Shown: piece by piece, positions 1 to 12,026 of the stretch
Layout of the letters: each line of letters opens with the position of its first letter
How positions within the stretch are numbered: position 1 is the first letter of the stretch
From: Tetracladium setigerum
Taxonomy: Eukaryota > Ascomycota > Leotiomycetes > Helotiales
Length of the DNA: 64,000 nucleotides
NCBI GenBank assembly: GCA_031472005.1
Contig: PZJY01000011.1
Location: 1,054,001 to 1,118,000 of the forward strand
Direction of reading: 5' to 3'
Translations under genes and position numbers: made by a program
Notes under the pieces: generated by a model
Databases searched by the model: none
The model's input: the letters and a program-made list of their open reading frames with translations, nothing else
What the model was told of the DNA's origin: nothing

Positions 1-447
1 GTCCACGGCCTCTGGGGAAAGCCCCACCTCGTCCAAATCTGGTCTTTGTCGAGTCGCGAGTGTTGCTCACAACGGAGAAAGAAGATTCATCCTCAGCGAT
101 TTGAACTGTGAAAGCGGACGGTAATCCCGCACCATAAACTTGCTGCTCTGTTCCATCTGTTAGTACACTCTTTACCCACCCAATCTTCTATAAATAGCAG
201 CCATGGGCGCAAAATAAAGACAAGGGTTCAAACCTCTGAAGTTGCGGTTGTATTGCTGTCTTCCACCTCTGCCATCACGTCCGTCCTTGCCCTCGGTCGT
301 CCAGTCTGCCATGCGCCCCAATTTGTCGCCTTTGGAGAATGGAGCATAGGGGACGCCATTCAGGGTGGTTTCAGTCGAGGTCTCGGGTCCCCAGGAATCC
401 TCCGAAGGGAGGGAGGAGATAATATCGGCAAGGGAAACAGGTGCCAT
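1..447 (-). CDS. EIF3D: eIF3 subunit D, 5' part (runs off the left edge)
   Basis: N-terminal part of translation initiation factor 3 subunit d, an mRNA cap-binding subunit of the cytoplasmic eIF3 complex. Exon 1 (447-234) begins MAPVSLADIISSLPSEDSWG, the conserved start of fungal eIF3d, and passes through a Gly/Arg-rich stretch to NRNFR. An intron at 233-157 (GTTTGA donor, CTAACAG acceptor) joins in phase to exon 2 (156-1), which reads GTEQQVYGAG and then EDESSFSVV and ends in an RGRG-type basic segment. Only about 120 residues of a protein usually above 550 are in the window. The call rests on sequence recognition and is firm; the rest of the gene cannot be judged. Confidence 0.93.
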
Positions 448-905
448 GATTGCGACGTGATTTGAGTTGTAGATGTCTCGTCGCGAAATTGTAAATATTT
501 CGCTTTTGCTGCCCTCGCTGTGCGGACTTTTAGTCGGCTTGGCGTTGGAGGGGTATCACGTGGTTAACGTCTTCTGTGAAATACGACGAAGTTCAGTCAC
601 GAAAAATCGTCCACGTCCTTGCACATAAAATGTTATGATCGTGAAAGAGATCATCCAGACATCGGTGAATTGCTTAGCAACATGCAAGAAATACAATTAT
701 TTGGGTCTAATAAGCTTTCTTTTTTGCCAGTCCCAGCCGAAACATTGTTGTATCGTAGCCACCCCCCAACCATTTTACAATAGAACAACCCACATCCATA
801 TCCCTATCCATACCTATCCATACCTATCCATATCACCATATTATGCAATCCATGACGCCTCTGCTGCAAAGTGAAAGTAAACCCCAAAGAAACTCCGAGT
901 GATCA
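448..905. other. intergenic, shared upstream/downstream flank
   Basis: No credible gene. This is the EIF3D promoter side and the 3' flank of the bZIP gene. A short plus-strand ORF at 635-874 looks like chance. It holds a small tandem repeat (801-830). Confidence 0.6.
801..830. repeat. 10-bp tandem repeat, three imperfect units
   Basis: Three consecutive 10-bp units of the type TACCTATCCA (the first is TCCCTATCCA) lie in the flank between EIF3D and the bZIP gene. It is a minor minisatellite with no visible function. Confidence 0.7.
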
Positions 906-2260
906 TTAATAACCATTAGATGCCCCGTTAGAGATGAACGACTCTAGTTTGGGTGGGGCTTGGTAAAGAACGCTTTCAAGAGCGTCCCGAACCTCGAACT
1001 CTTCCAAGACAGCACCGAAGCTAAACAGAGTCAGCAAACTACTGATACTTTCAAGTCATAAAGAAACACATACCCGTAGCAGCGGACTTTTCCACTCAAG
1101 TCCTGGGTTATCTTGTTGAAATCATTGAGCGTCAATTCTCCAAATCTCGGATGTCCAAGAAGGTAGCCCCAGGCCATGACGGGAGTAATTTCGCCATCGA
1201 GATTGAGTCGCTTGCTCAGGTCGAGAAGATTGGCAAGGTCTGTCTTTGATAAATCCCACGTCTTCTGCTCTACTTCGCCAGAGTGGTGATGACCATGCCC
1301 GAAAGGAATCTCAGGATGGTTGTCGAGGTAGGGATCAGGAGGGCAGGTAGCCATGAGAGCATGTCCGCAAGGATCGCCCTCAGCTTCGCTTGCACGTTCG
1401 ACGAGGAATTGCATATGATCCATACACGGTCGCTCGAGCCTACGGAAACGAAAGAGAGGGCGTTAGCTAGTGATGAGGAGGCGACATGTAGGCTTTAGAA
1501 GGGTCGGCGCACGTTAAAACGAAGTCAATCCCCGCCTGGTCATAGTCAACCCCTCGCTGAACTTGCTGCTGTGCCACGCTCCGATTGATGTTGTTGTTGT
1601 TCTGGTTGTTCATACCGGAAACCGGCGAGACCGAGTCGAAATGAGAAGATCCAGTGGATTGTGGAGCTGGGCTGTATCCTTGAGAACCATGCCCATAGCT
1701 TCCCGAGATACTTCCACTCGATGTATAGCCATTGCTAGCATTTCGCTTGTATTCGTCCACTCCTCCAATTCCAGACCAAGAAATACCATGTTGTGCGAGA
1801 AGTTGCTTCAACTGTCGGTTCTCCTCGGCCAGAGTCTCCTTGTCTCGAGAGACGTTGCTGAAGTTCTCCTTCAAACGAAGCACCTCGGTCTCCAGTGCTT
1901 TGATGTACAGTTCCTTGCGTTCTCGATGTGTTCTGGTCAGGGTTAGTTTGACTCTGGACTTAGAAGTATGCCTGATATACCTTTGGGCTTGTCTGTTTAA
2001 CTCTTGTCTCCTCGTTAATGCAGGCTTGCTGTCTGGCTTCGGTCCTCGTCTCTTTGGGGTTTGGCCGTCCACTGGTATTAAGTCAGCTCCGTATGCGATT
2101 CTAGGCGCCTCTACATACCTCGCGTCGACTTCTTCTCCGTCAAGTTCTTCAAGAATCCCAAGCTCATTGACAGCGGACTCTTTCCAGCATCGGATGGCTC
2201 TTCACTGCCATATCCTGACTTCTGACCATAAGGGTCGTGCTGTGGGGACAACGACGACAT
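906..2260 (-). CDS. bZIP transcription factor, AP-1/Yap-like basic region
   Basis: Five exons (2260-2119, 2071-1981, 1932-1486, 1439-1074, 1020-906) join in phase to give 386 residues. The basic region crosses an intron: NRQAQR from exon 2 meets THRERKELYIKALETEV from exon 3. That is the NxxAQRxxRxRK layout of fungal Yap/AP-1-like bZIPs, followed by heptad leucines (LRLKENF...LKQLLAQHGI) over about residues 50-110. The middle is Ser/Gly/Asn-rich. The C-terminal third carries a conserved-looking block, LERPCMDHMQFLVERASEAE then GHALMATCPPDP, and ends FGAVLEEFEVRDALESVL. This block may be a regulatory or protein-contact domain (inference). The start is the first ATG upstream of a 46-bp intron, chosen because it restores the frame. 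I cannot assign it to a named regulator. Confidence 0.85.
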
Positions 2261-3921
2261 GGCTGACACGATCGCGGGGTTCTACAGTATAATCAGGGAT
2301 TCTGCGTACACGGTCGACGACGCTGCACTGTACATCGATCGCAGTTAGCCATAAGGATTCACATTTTGTTGGGTGAAGTTTCGATGCACAAGGATGACGT
2401 GAGCAGTCGCTGAGACGAAGCAAAACATTGGTAGATTGGGGGCGCGAAAGAGTTGGAAGAGGGAGAGATGTTTCGCACGCACTCACCCAATGACTCCTGG
2501 CAGGTGGTGTTCGCACTCACTCTTCTCTCTGAGAGGTTGTGGACGAGGGTTGTATATTGCGGGGTGGTTTAGTCTCTCGCGAGATGTGAAGCGGTACAGT
2601 AGGGTTTATTAATAAGTACAGTGGTACAGTACAGCACAGTATGAAGAGGAGGAAGGTGACCAATTTGGAATCGATCGATACTTCAGGTGTGCGAAAGTAG
2701 TGAGTCGGCGCCGGATAGTCCAGTGTTTGTTTAGCAGACTGTGCCTCCTTGCTTCGGAAGTGTAGTGCGCATGCACAGCCCTTTTATCTTCGGCTTTCTT
2801 CGAGACTATGAAGAAGGAGAAGAAGAAGCTTCCAGGGGACTCGTCTATGCGGGAAAGAAGCTCGGAATAGAATGCGCGGGTGGGTGTAGGTGTATGGATG
2901 AGCGGATGATCCAACGTGATGTGTTTTGGGTCGGGGGCAACTCTATTAAAGCGCGGTCCGGTGCAGGACAGGGCTGGGCTGGGCTGGGAGTGATATCTTA
3001 TCTCACAGAGAAAGGTAATATGCGAGGTAGATGGAAAGAATGAAGTGGATGGTGGAGACAATTAAGCAGCAAGTCGTTGTTGTAGTGGAACAAGAAGTAA
3101 TAATTATACGGTGAAGTGTGATAGATAAATAATACTTCGCGACTGAGTAAGCAAAGCTTCTTTGGATAATCCACCACCACTACCACCTGAAGAAGCAACC
3201 AAAATGCAGACATATGTCACAATCATTCATTATTATTCCTGTGAATAATGAACGCGTTGATCCTCAGCTCGCGCTCTCTTGGATCATTCCTTCTCTGTGC
3301 TACCCACCAGACACTCACTACTCATGATCTGCCGGCATTCATTTACCTTTACGGTCAAGCAAGGGTCAAGCTCCAGTCGGTAACGTAACTGTCTTCACAT
3401 GGCAAACCTTACTCCATTCATCAGCATGTAGTCTCAGAGTTTCGAGCTAAGCGATGAATGTAGAATATCAGACAAGTCCTCGTCCTCGTCCTTGTCCTCC
3501 CTCTACTTTCCCTTCCCGTGGTCTATTCTTTTGTTTTCCACTGTTGATGTTCTAGCATCAAAAGTCCCTCACTTTCCCCCCTTTTCTCACACCCGATACC
3601 CAGCCTAGACAGACCAGCGGCAGGTGGTGTTATGTTGCACGAAGTAGTATATTTCGTCCTCCCATCGTAGCGAGGCTAGATCATCATCATCCAGAAGCCA
3701 TCCACCAGCCAAGAGACCACCCCCCGAGGCCCAAGCCAACCCAACCCAACCAGTGAACCGAGAACACAAACTCTCGTGGTGGTGGTGGGGCAGATTGTGG
3801 GTGAGATCAGATCTGCCAGAGAGAGACACCAGACCGCCTGCGCTGTGTGTGTTCTTCGAATTGGCCCCTCCTCCCCCTCCATCTCCTTCAACTCCGTCAC
3901 ACGCGACCAACACCCACCACA
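2261..3921. other. divergent intergenic region, bZIP to acyltransferase
   Basis: About 1.66 kb without a convincing gene. It should hold the long 5' leader and promoter of the bZIP gene and the promoter of the acyltransferase. Open frames here on both strands are low-complexity or lack codon structure. Pyrimidine-rich runs at about 3470-3600 and 3840-3900 precede the acyltransferase start, as is usual for fungal promoters. Confidence 0.5.
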
Positions 3922-4966
3922 ATGGCAGACATCTTCACGGCCCTTCGAGGCTTCCTGATCGTCTTACCATGGGCACTCTACCTCGTCCTCATGGACCTGA
4001 TCTGCTCCATGCTTCTCCCATTCAGCTACATCCTCCCGGACGCAGTATACAATGCCTCCTCCTTCGTGGCCTTCACCAATTGGAACTGGATTCAAGCGAT
4101 CTTCGAGGTGCTCAATGGCGGCATAATTACCATGTCTGGGGACAATCTTCCTCAGGGCGAAACGGCCATTGTCATCTCCAACCATGTTAGCTGGACCGAC
4201 TTTTACATGATCCAGGCGCTTGCGATTAGAGCTGGGATGCTTGGCAGATGTCGCTGGTTTGCGAAGATCGAGCTGCGCTGGGTTCCTTTGCTTGGATGGG
4301 AATCTGGGCAATGGGAATGCCTATGGTGAGCAGGAAGTGGGTGCACGATCAGAAGGAATTGGATCGAGTCTTCTCCGGCATTACGGTGCGAAAGTGGCCA
4401 ACCTGTACGTATTTCCCTCCCCCAAAGCTAGCTAGCTAGCTATACTACCGAGATAGATAAACAAACAAACAAGCATTTACCAGCAGAAATACTAACAAAA
4501 CTGAATCCTCTCAGGGCTCATCAGCTTCAGTGAAGCAACGCGATTCACGCCAGCCAAATACGAAGCAGCCAAAGAATGGTGCAAGGCCAACGATCGCCCC
4601 GTTCCCAAGCACCTTCTCTACCCACGCACCAAGGGCTTCGTAACAACGGTGCAGCAACTGCGCAAGGCCAAGCACGTCAAGGCCGTCTATGACATGGCCA
4701 TCGTCTACGAGAAGGACCACAAGTTCCAGCAAGCACCCACGATATGGGAGTCCCTAAGCAACAGCGATTTAAGCGGAAAGAAGGGCTATAAATTTCATGT
4801 TCACGCCTTGAGGTTCCCCTTGGATGAGTTACCTGAGAGTGATGCCGAGCTGGCGAAGTGGTTGGAGAATCGTTGGATCGAAAAGGGTGAGTATTTGGAG
4901 GCGAAGAAGGAGGAATGGGCGAGAAGTGTGGGGACTGCGGGCCGTAAAGAGGCTATCGCATATTGA
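3922..4966 (+). CDS. LPLAT-family acyltransferase (AGPAT/Cst26-like), with a 1-bp frameshift
   Basis: Membrane acyltransferase of the lysophospholipid/1-acylglycerol-3-phosphate acyltransferase family, most like the yeast Cst26/Psi1 branch; it probably acylates a lysophospholipid at the ER. Exon 1 (3922-4404) opens with a hydrophobic N-terminus (residues 10-40) and carries the catalytic NHxxxxD motif as NHVSWTD at residues 87-93. Exon 2 (4515-4966) starts WLISFSEATRFTPAKY, the acceptor-binding SEATRF motif. The intron (4405-4514) contains a short GCTA repeat. The frame breaks at 4297-4302: the reading changes from WVPLLGW to GIWAMGMPMVSRKW, which are adjacent in this family. One G appears to be missing from a G run, so the ORF ends early at 4329 as written. 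This is probably an assembly error; a real lesion is possible. Confidence 0.82.
4427..4442. repeat. GCTA tetranucleotide microsatellite
   Basis: About four units of GCTA lie inside the acyltransferase intron. It is intronic and short, with no coding effect. Confidence 0.7.
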
Positions 4967-5321
4967 GGAGCTATCTTCGACTCTGGACATAGGATCTGAC
5001 CATTGTTGCGGTATAGAGTTTACATTTAGATTCCCACCTGAGATTTTGTCTCTAGAGCCTGGACTACACAGGAGATACCAAGGTTGGGTACATAGCGAAG
5101 GAATAACAATATATCTTACAAAAGCCTCGGATTGTTCGCCTGGGCAGCTCAAGAATGAATGAAAGACACTGTGCTGAATGTAGGATTGACTGGCTTCTTA
5201 TTCAATAAAAATCATAATTCGTCATTTTCCATTGCGCCTTCGCTATGCTACTCACCCATCCATCTATCCATCTATCCAGCCAACCGTCAACGCTATGTAT
5301 GCTAAACGTAGTCATCCCTCA
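4967..5321. other. convergent 3' flanks
   Basis: 355 bp between the 3' ends of the acyltransferase and MMS19. It holds an imperfect CATCCATCTATCCA repeat near 5255-5280 and AT-rich sequence suitable for 3' end formation around 5200-5220. No gene seen. Confidence 0.5.
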
Positions 5322-8300
5322 TTATGCATCTACTCCATCCAGCAGATTGAACCACGCCATCTTGCACCTCTCGGCTTTATGCCTAACCTCAAAACTCACA
5401 TCCTCCAACGCGAAGTCCAATTCCCTCATCAACGCAGGCTTCTTTTTCAGCAGCAGATTTGGTTTCACGCACTCTGTAAGCTTATGAAGAACTTGGAGAG
5501 CCATGGCACGACATTGTACGCTACTATCGGAAGGTGCGTCGTATGTGTTGCGAATTCGATCCGTCATGCGATCGATTACGCTGGAGAGGTGTTGCTCTAC
5601 GACTACTGGAGCGAGAGGGGTGATGTCAAGAAGACCTTTAGTGCAAGCTTCCTTCGCGAATTTGTCGTCTTGGATTTTGGTACCTTCGAGAAGAACAGGA
5701 ATGATATCTGCTGCGTTGTCTGCGAGCATGGTGGGCTCGAGGAAGGCGATGGTACCGACAACAGCAATCAGAGCATTTTCCTTGATAAATGGATCCTGGC
5801 TGGTTCTCCAGGTTGCAATTAATGGCTTGACTGCTAGTTCGTAGAGACGACCCTTTCTGAGCGGTCGGATGAAGCAGAAGTTCTCCTTGGTCAAGATCTC
5901 CGAAGGAGCTAGCAGCAGACGGAAACTCTGAGCAACCTTGCGTCCGTAAATGACATTTTTGATGTTATCAAGCATGAGCTGGATGAGTGGTTTAGTCGAA
6001 GGATCGAGTGCAGCGAGCGAAGCGGCGGTAAAGTAGGCAAGCGTTTGGTAAGTGTTCGTTGCCTGCTGTGAGTTGTTTGAAGAGGCTTGCTCGATAGCTT
6101 GGGTCATCACATATACCAGGCCCTTGTTACTGCCTTCGGTAGTTTGCTTCGCTGCCCCAAACTTATTGACAAGGAGTTGGAGAAATTGGAACATTGATCT
6201 TCTGGCAAAGGGAGAGCAATTTGGGTTGTGGGATGTAACGTTTTCGAGCATAGCATGAGCAACATCAACAATGTTAAATTTCAGTAGTTTGATATCCTGC
6301 GAAGAGTTAATGCAAGTAGTTTCAATGACATAAGATGACTTACCTCGCGGCGGGAACCAGCCACTAGGTACATTGAGAGGGCAACCGCCAGGCAGTGATC
6401 ATTTGAAGCATTGGCAAGGCTGGTTTGCGTCGAAACGAAACTTGATTGGGCGGCCTCAGTGAACAAAGTCCAAATCCCACTTGGAGCATGGTGATGATTT
6501 TGATCCCAATCAACGACAAAGCTCTTTCCTTGACGAGCTGAATCATCGCGAAGGACTCTCATGATATATTCTCCTGTGAAGCGAACCAGGGTCTCGTCAA
6601 CCTCGTCAACAGTACCAACATAATGGATTTTAAGCCTAACAATACTCGATAGCAGCATCTCAATTGGAGCAAATTGCGCCCCGCCGAGAAGCTGGTCGTC
6701 AGTTGCAATTGTTGCCTTCCGGTCCTTTGAGGCTGTCTCAAACCACGCAGAAAAGGAAGCCAATATAGCACGCTGATACTTTTTCTGGCCAAGAAGTCCA
6801 ATCGTACTGACCAGTATCTGGACCAAGCTCCATTGCATTGCAACGAAGTTCGATTGCTGGGAGACTGAGTGCTCGGTGGCCCCAATTCGAACCAAAGACT
6901 CAAGATATGAGATTGTTAAAGCAAGATCCTTCTCCTTCTTGGTCTGCTCCCCTGAAATCTTTCTTGGGAGTTTTGCCAAGATTGCTGGTAAAATAGCACC
7001 TTGAAATAGAAGGGGCTCCGTTCCTGTGATCGAACTTAGTGCAGACAGGCTCTCTTCGCGGATTTCCTCTTTGTGATTGACTTCAAGCGCAATCTCAATA
7101 ATTTCCCGCACTATGAAACCCTTTTCTTCCTCGGTAAGGTAAGAAGGAATGCTGAAGATGGAAACCATTCCCTTGATTGCCGGTCCACCGAAAGACAAGT
7201 CCCCTGCGCCGTGGACAGCTATCTCCGTTAAGCGGGTGATGTCCGCATGATATATCTCAACAATTCTATCTCGAAAATTGCCGAATCCGTTTATCATATG
7301 ACTCTCGCTTGTAAGCTGGTATTCTGGTGATGAATAAATCGTTGCCATTTCCTCTGTCGACAAAGGTTTAACATCAAATTGCGCAAGACGGGCACGAAGA
7401 ATGCCATTTAAAGCTTCTAGTGCCATAACTCTCTCAGTTCCATCTGAATGAGCTTGAAGGAGAGTATCGAGAATTGGGATCGCAAATCCAGAGACAATAT
7501 AGAATGAATAGAGGCAAGCGGATGCAAGTGCGTTGAAGATCCGGCCACAGGTTGGAAGATACTGTTTAAGATTGTCCCGAATTCGATCTCTGCACTCGGT
7601 CAAAGCAACACCAATGAACTTGTGCACAGCATTATCTCTGTCCAACCAGTCGCAAGGGGTTCGGTCCAACGACGCAGCCAGATTCTTCAGGAGATCTAGT
7701 GACGATTGTATCCAGTCTTCGTTACTACCGTTCCAGATTTCGAACTTCAGGGTGTCCCAAAGTTTGGGGGCGAATTCTGATACGACAGGAACTCCGTAAG
7801 ATTTCACTCCACGCTTCAAAGTTCTGAACACTTCAAGCTATAGGTAATTCAGCGAGAGTCCAATATAAATAGAGTAGTTATTACCTTTGTGTTTGCAGAG
7901 TCCACATCCAGTCTTTCGATCATTGCCTCAAACGTCATCTTCGCGTAGCCGTCACTTGAAATAAAACACTCAAGGAGAAGATCTCTCAACTCAGCAGTCG
8001 ACGGAATTGAGGGATCCTTCGGGGCGTCTTTCATCGTGACCGGGAAATATCGAATGTATGAGTCAAAGACCAATTTAAAATCGTCAACCTCCAAGGCCCA
8101 GTCTCGGCTAAGCTCGACGTAGAGGGTGAACAGCGCTCGTAAACAAGACGGATTCTTCTCAAGCTCTGCCATTGTCACAACGCCCTTCACTATTTCCTTG
8201 ACTGTCATATCTCGTCTCAGCGTATTTGGATGAGTAACCCGTAGGGTATCAACAAGTTCATAAAGAGAGAGGCGGGTGATAGCAGTTTGCGAGGAAAAGT

Positions 8301-8854
8301 TGTTGGAGGCGCCGAGCTTGAAAACTGCTCTTGCAACTTCATGGGCATCCCCAGGTAGAAATTTCTTCCATGTTGACATGGTTTGTAGAGATCGCGAGAT
8401 GTAGTGTACACCCGGGCTTGCTTCTTCGAGTCGAGCACATAGATACGGAACCAATGCATGTACTGGAGATTATTAGCGAAATCTGAAGCCGATAGAGGCG
8501 CACTTACTGTCATTTCGACTTGGCTCTGCTTGCATAGTAGTAAAAACCCGCGGTAGCAAACTCAGTCCTGCCAGATTGTTGTTAGCATATGTTTACTTCT
8601 AAACGGCAAAGGTATCGTACCACGTCCAGCAACTGTGAGATCCAACTCCTGCTCAACCCTCGAAGTAATACTGCGAATGAACTCAGGAAATGTAATTGTA
8701 CCAAGGTCAAGAGCTATGCGAGTTAGCAATTTGTCACAGGTCTGTTACTGGTCCTCTTACACCCTGATAGCTCTGTGAGAACTCTCTCTTCCTCCACCGG
8801 CCGATCCTCGGCACTGACAGCATCAAGCCACTCTTGTACCAATTGTTCGGCCAT
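5322..8854 (-). CDS. MET18: MMS19/Met18, cytosolic Fe-S targeting and DNA repair protein
   Basis: HEAT-repeat adaptor of the cytosolic iron-sulfur assembly (CIA) targeting complex, which delivers Fe-S clusters to DNA polymerases, XPD/Rad3 and others. Six exons (8854-8761, 8713-8621, 8567-8508, 8462-7885, 7837-6344, 6296-5322) with introns of 45-53 bp join in phase to 1,097 residues, close to the usual fungal length. The start MAEQLVQEWLDAVSAEDR and the block with RYFPVTMKDAPKDPS match the MMS19 N-terminal domain. The last exon, from MLENVTSHNPNCSPFARRSM through GRKVAQSF and IRPLRKGRLYELAVKPL, is the conserved MMS19 C-terminal domain that contacts the CIA1/CIA2 partners. No frameshift was found over 3.5 kb. 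Confidence 0.93.
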
Positions 8855-10283
8855 TGTACCACCCGTAGGACTCGGAAGAGGTTCTGAGTTGGAGGACCGC
8901 GGAGTAGTATTTCCGCTTCGAGTCTCGATTCTTCAATTAAGATCTGGGATTATGAGGCCTATCAACATCTTGTTAGTAAATAAACGGCAACGATTAGTAG
9001 GCGCGCGTAGCAAGTGCAGCATGAACTCGCTTTGAGGAAGTGGATCGTATAGCAGTGAACTGGTCAGATACCATAGTAGAGCTTCTTAAAGAAGCACCCT
9101 TCAACAGCATTTGAGGTAATTGACCTTGCGAGCGATGCAAGCAGATGATGGGTCAACTTACTCCACGGAGATCGCACAGCTGAAGTCGAGAAACTTACCA
9201 GTGCAAAGAAAGTAGAATTGACACGTAGAAGGGCTATCGCGCGTCTTGGACACCAGCAAACCTTTTCTGTTTGCGCGTATCTAGACAGGCCAAGCCGTGG
9301 TTCTAAAGAAAGAAGGAAGATCGAGAAGGTTGGTTTTGGTTGTTGTCTTGGTAGCGTGGGGTTGTGATGCCAATCTCAAATTTCTAAACAAATTCGGTGG
9401 TCAAACAATATGACGCCGATCGGCTAATCTTCGGCACAACCTTATCAGACATTCAACCGATAAGGATAAGGATCAATCGCGGGGTTATATGTACTGTACT
9501 CTCTCTACGTCTCTTGTTGTTCTTTGTCCATCACGTCCAACCCAATCTTGCTGCTATTAAAATGAATTGAATTATGCTTAAATGCTTCCTAGGTTTGTAT
9601 TTGGTTCAAATTCACATGAATAGGTATTAAGTCAAGTTTTGTTGAGACTCAGTACAAACAAAGAATGGCATCCACTGCGGGGTCCTGCACACAGAGAAGG
9701 CATTTTTATATGCGAACAGTAGATATCTCCATTAGTAGTATATTTAGTATTCTGGCAATCTCATATCCGTCATTAAGGTTAATAAATACCTTACGATAGA
9801 TGAGGTGGTCACCTTCATTGGATTGCTCTCTACGATTTACCTGTCTCATCTCGCTCTTTACAAACTCCTTCCGAAAGAAATATAAAATGCCAAGGCTTTC
9901 GCGAGTATTTTTCCTAGCGACAACGGATCGGGCTGTCTTCAAGTTTTTCAGGGTTGATACCTATATATGAATAAAACAAAGCTCAGATATCTTTTCCAGA
10001 TCTCATTAGTTAAAGGGTTTGAATTCCTCAAAGGGTCTGGGTTGAATTACCTTTGCCTCTGACCTTACAAAAGCACGGTAAGCAAAATTTTAGCATCGAG
10101 GACCGACCGGCGGAAAATCTTCACCAAAGCAACCACAAACATCACCTTTGACCAAAATACCTATCCCTCTCAACCACGATCTCCTCCCCGAGACTAACTT
10201 CACTCGCATAGACAGCATTTCACATCCATCACACAACAAAACCTCTTCATCGGCATTCTTAGACCACCACAAACACTACTACA
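8855..10283. other. divergent intergenic region, MMS19 to MTD1
   Basis: About 1.4 kb, AT-rich in its second half (9540-10080). A minus-strand frame at 9706-9942 lacks recognisable features and is taken as chance. It should contain the promoters of both flanking genes; I saw no clear element. Confidence 0.5.
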
Positions 10284-11678
10284 ATGACTTCTACCCCGGC
10301 GACCTGCAAGGTCATCCTCGCCAATGGCATCGCCGCAAAGATGCTCGCAGAGGTCCAGGTCGATCTTGCGAAGTTGGAAATCAAGCCTAAGTTGGTCGGA
10401 TTCCTTGCGAATGAGGATCCAGCGGCGCAGATGTATGCGGATTGGTCGGCGAAGACTTGTCGTGAGAAGTAAGTGCTTTCAGTTCTTTGGCACTTTCGTT
10501 CCTTGCAGGAGAGGACTTATCTGTCCTTCTTGGTGCAGAAAGGGTTCAGAGGTATCGCGATACTTTTTCTTTACTAAATGGTCTCAATTATAAGAGGCTG
10601 GGGTCTACATGTTGTTGAAATGGTGCACGTGATGCCCTGAGGAAGGTCAAGGAGGGAAGTTTGGAAGAATTTGTATAAATCAAGAGCTGTTTTATTCTCA
10701 AGGTCTTTGCTTTGGGTGTCTCTGCAATGTACTATTTTAAAAAGTTACTTTTCTTTTGCATTCTTTTCTCTTTCAAACTCATACCCAACTCCTGAAGAAA
10801 CTCGGACTGACAGCTCCAGTGGCTTCCTCTTCGACCTCCGCCTCGTCCCCAAAGAAGACATTGAAGAGGCCATCCTCGCCGCCAACGCTGACACCTCCGT
10901 AAATGGCATCATAGTCTACTACCCCATTTTCCCCCGCACCTCTCGTCAAGATCAATACATCCAACAACTGGTTGCCCTCGAAAAAGATGTCGAGGGTCTT
11001 TCCCACAAGTACATCTTCAACATGTATCAAAACATCCGCTTCCTCGATGTCCCGCTAAACAAGCAGAAGTCAATTCTACCTTGCACTCCGCTTGCCGTGG
11101 TGAAGGTTTTGGAGCATTTGCAGATTTATAACTCGATTTTGCCCTATGGCAATCGTTTGTTTGGGAAGACCATTACGGTGATTAATCGTAGTGAGGTTGT
11201 TGGTAGACCATTGGCTGCTCTTCTTGCAAATGATGGTGCAAACGTCTATTCTGTTGATGTGGATGGTGTGCAGCTATTCACCCGTGGCAAAGGAATTAAG
11301 CGCGAGAAACACGAGGTACACGAAGTACCCGGCTGGACCCGAGAAAACTGCTTGCCGTTGAGTGATGTAGTGATCAGTGGTGTTCCGGGTGATAAGTTCA
11401 AGGTTGAGCCGGAGTTGTTGAAACAAGGTGCTGCCTGCATCAACTTCTCGAGCGAGAAGAACTTTGATGGCCCAGCAGTGAAGGAACATGCTAGTATCTA
11501 TGTGCCAGCCATCGGAAAGGTTACGATTGCGGTGTTGTTGAGAAATCTTTTGGTATGTTAGCCCAACAGTACGTGCCTGTAAAGGATGATGATCTGACTT
11601 TTCCTATTGTAGCGACTTGTTCAAAATCAGCGGGAAACCAGCTCAGCACCCACAGTCCAGACTGCCGAGAAGAACTGA
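10284..11678 (+). CDS. MTD1: NAD-dependent methylenetetrahydrofolate dehydrogenase
   Basis: Cytosolic enzyme that oxidises 5,10-methylene-THF to methenyl-THF with NAD+, feeding one-carbon units to purine synthesis. Exons 10284-10468, 10820-11552 and 11613-11678 join in phase to 327 residues. The N-terminal catalytic domain shows GFLANEDPAAQMYADWSAKT, with Tyr51 and Lys57 in the usual YxxxxxK position. Then come NGIIVYYPIF, DVEGLSHKYIFNMYQNIRFL and SILPCTPLAVVK. The NAD-binding part has GKTITVINRSEVVGRPLAALL. The C-terminus RNLLRLVQNQ matches yeast Mtd1-type proteins, not the trifunctional C1-synthase. Intron 1 is 351 bp, much longer than others here. The acceptor at 10819 is preferred over 10813 because it gives CRENGFLFDLR. 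Confidence 0.93.
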
Positions 11679-12026
11679 CTCTCGATCCAACCGTTGGAAA
11701 AGCCGGAGGTTGGATAAATTTCAAGACAAGTTTGCATTGGAAGGAGTTTAGGGATAGACAAAATGAAAAAAGAAATTGAACCTTTAGGTACAGAATTACG
11801 AAGCTTAATTTGTGCTACAACATCGCTGCGCTATAGACTCTTTCGAGTACTAACATGTCTACTTTCTCATGCTTGCAAGCTAAAGCTGTCTGCTTCATCG
11901 TCGGTCGGACATGAAATGTACCAAGTGCTGCCTACATCTGCGGCAGCTTTCCTCGTGCTTGCATTGTCTTCCATTCGATGGCCGTTTTCGGCTTTGATTC
12001 CATGCTGTGCGTCAATTTGGTGAGGT
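11679..12026. other. convergent 3' flanks, MTD1 and uncharacterised gene
   Basis: 348 bp between two 3' ends. No supported gene or RNA. Confidence 0.5.

Noticed and set aside
635..874. Plus-strand frame upstream of the bZIP 3' end
   Set aside because: Built largely on the TACCTATCCA repeat; no domain or upstream signal.
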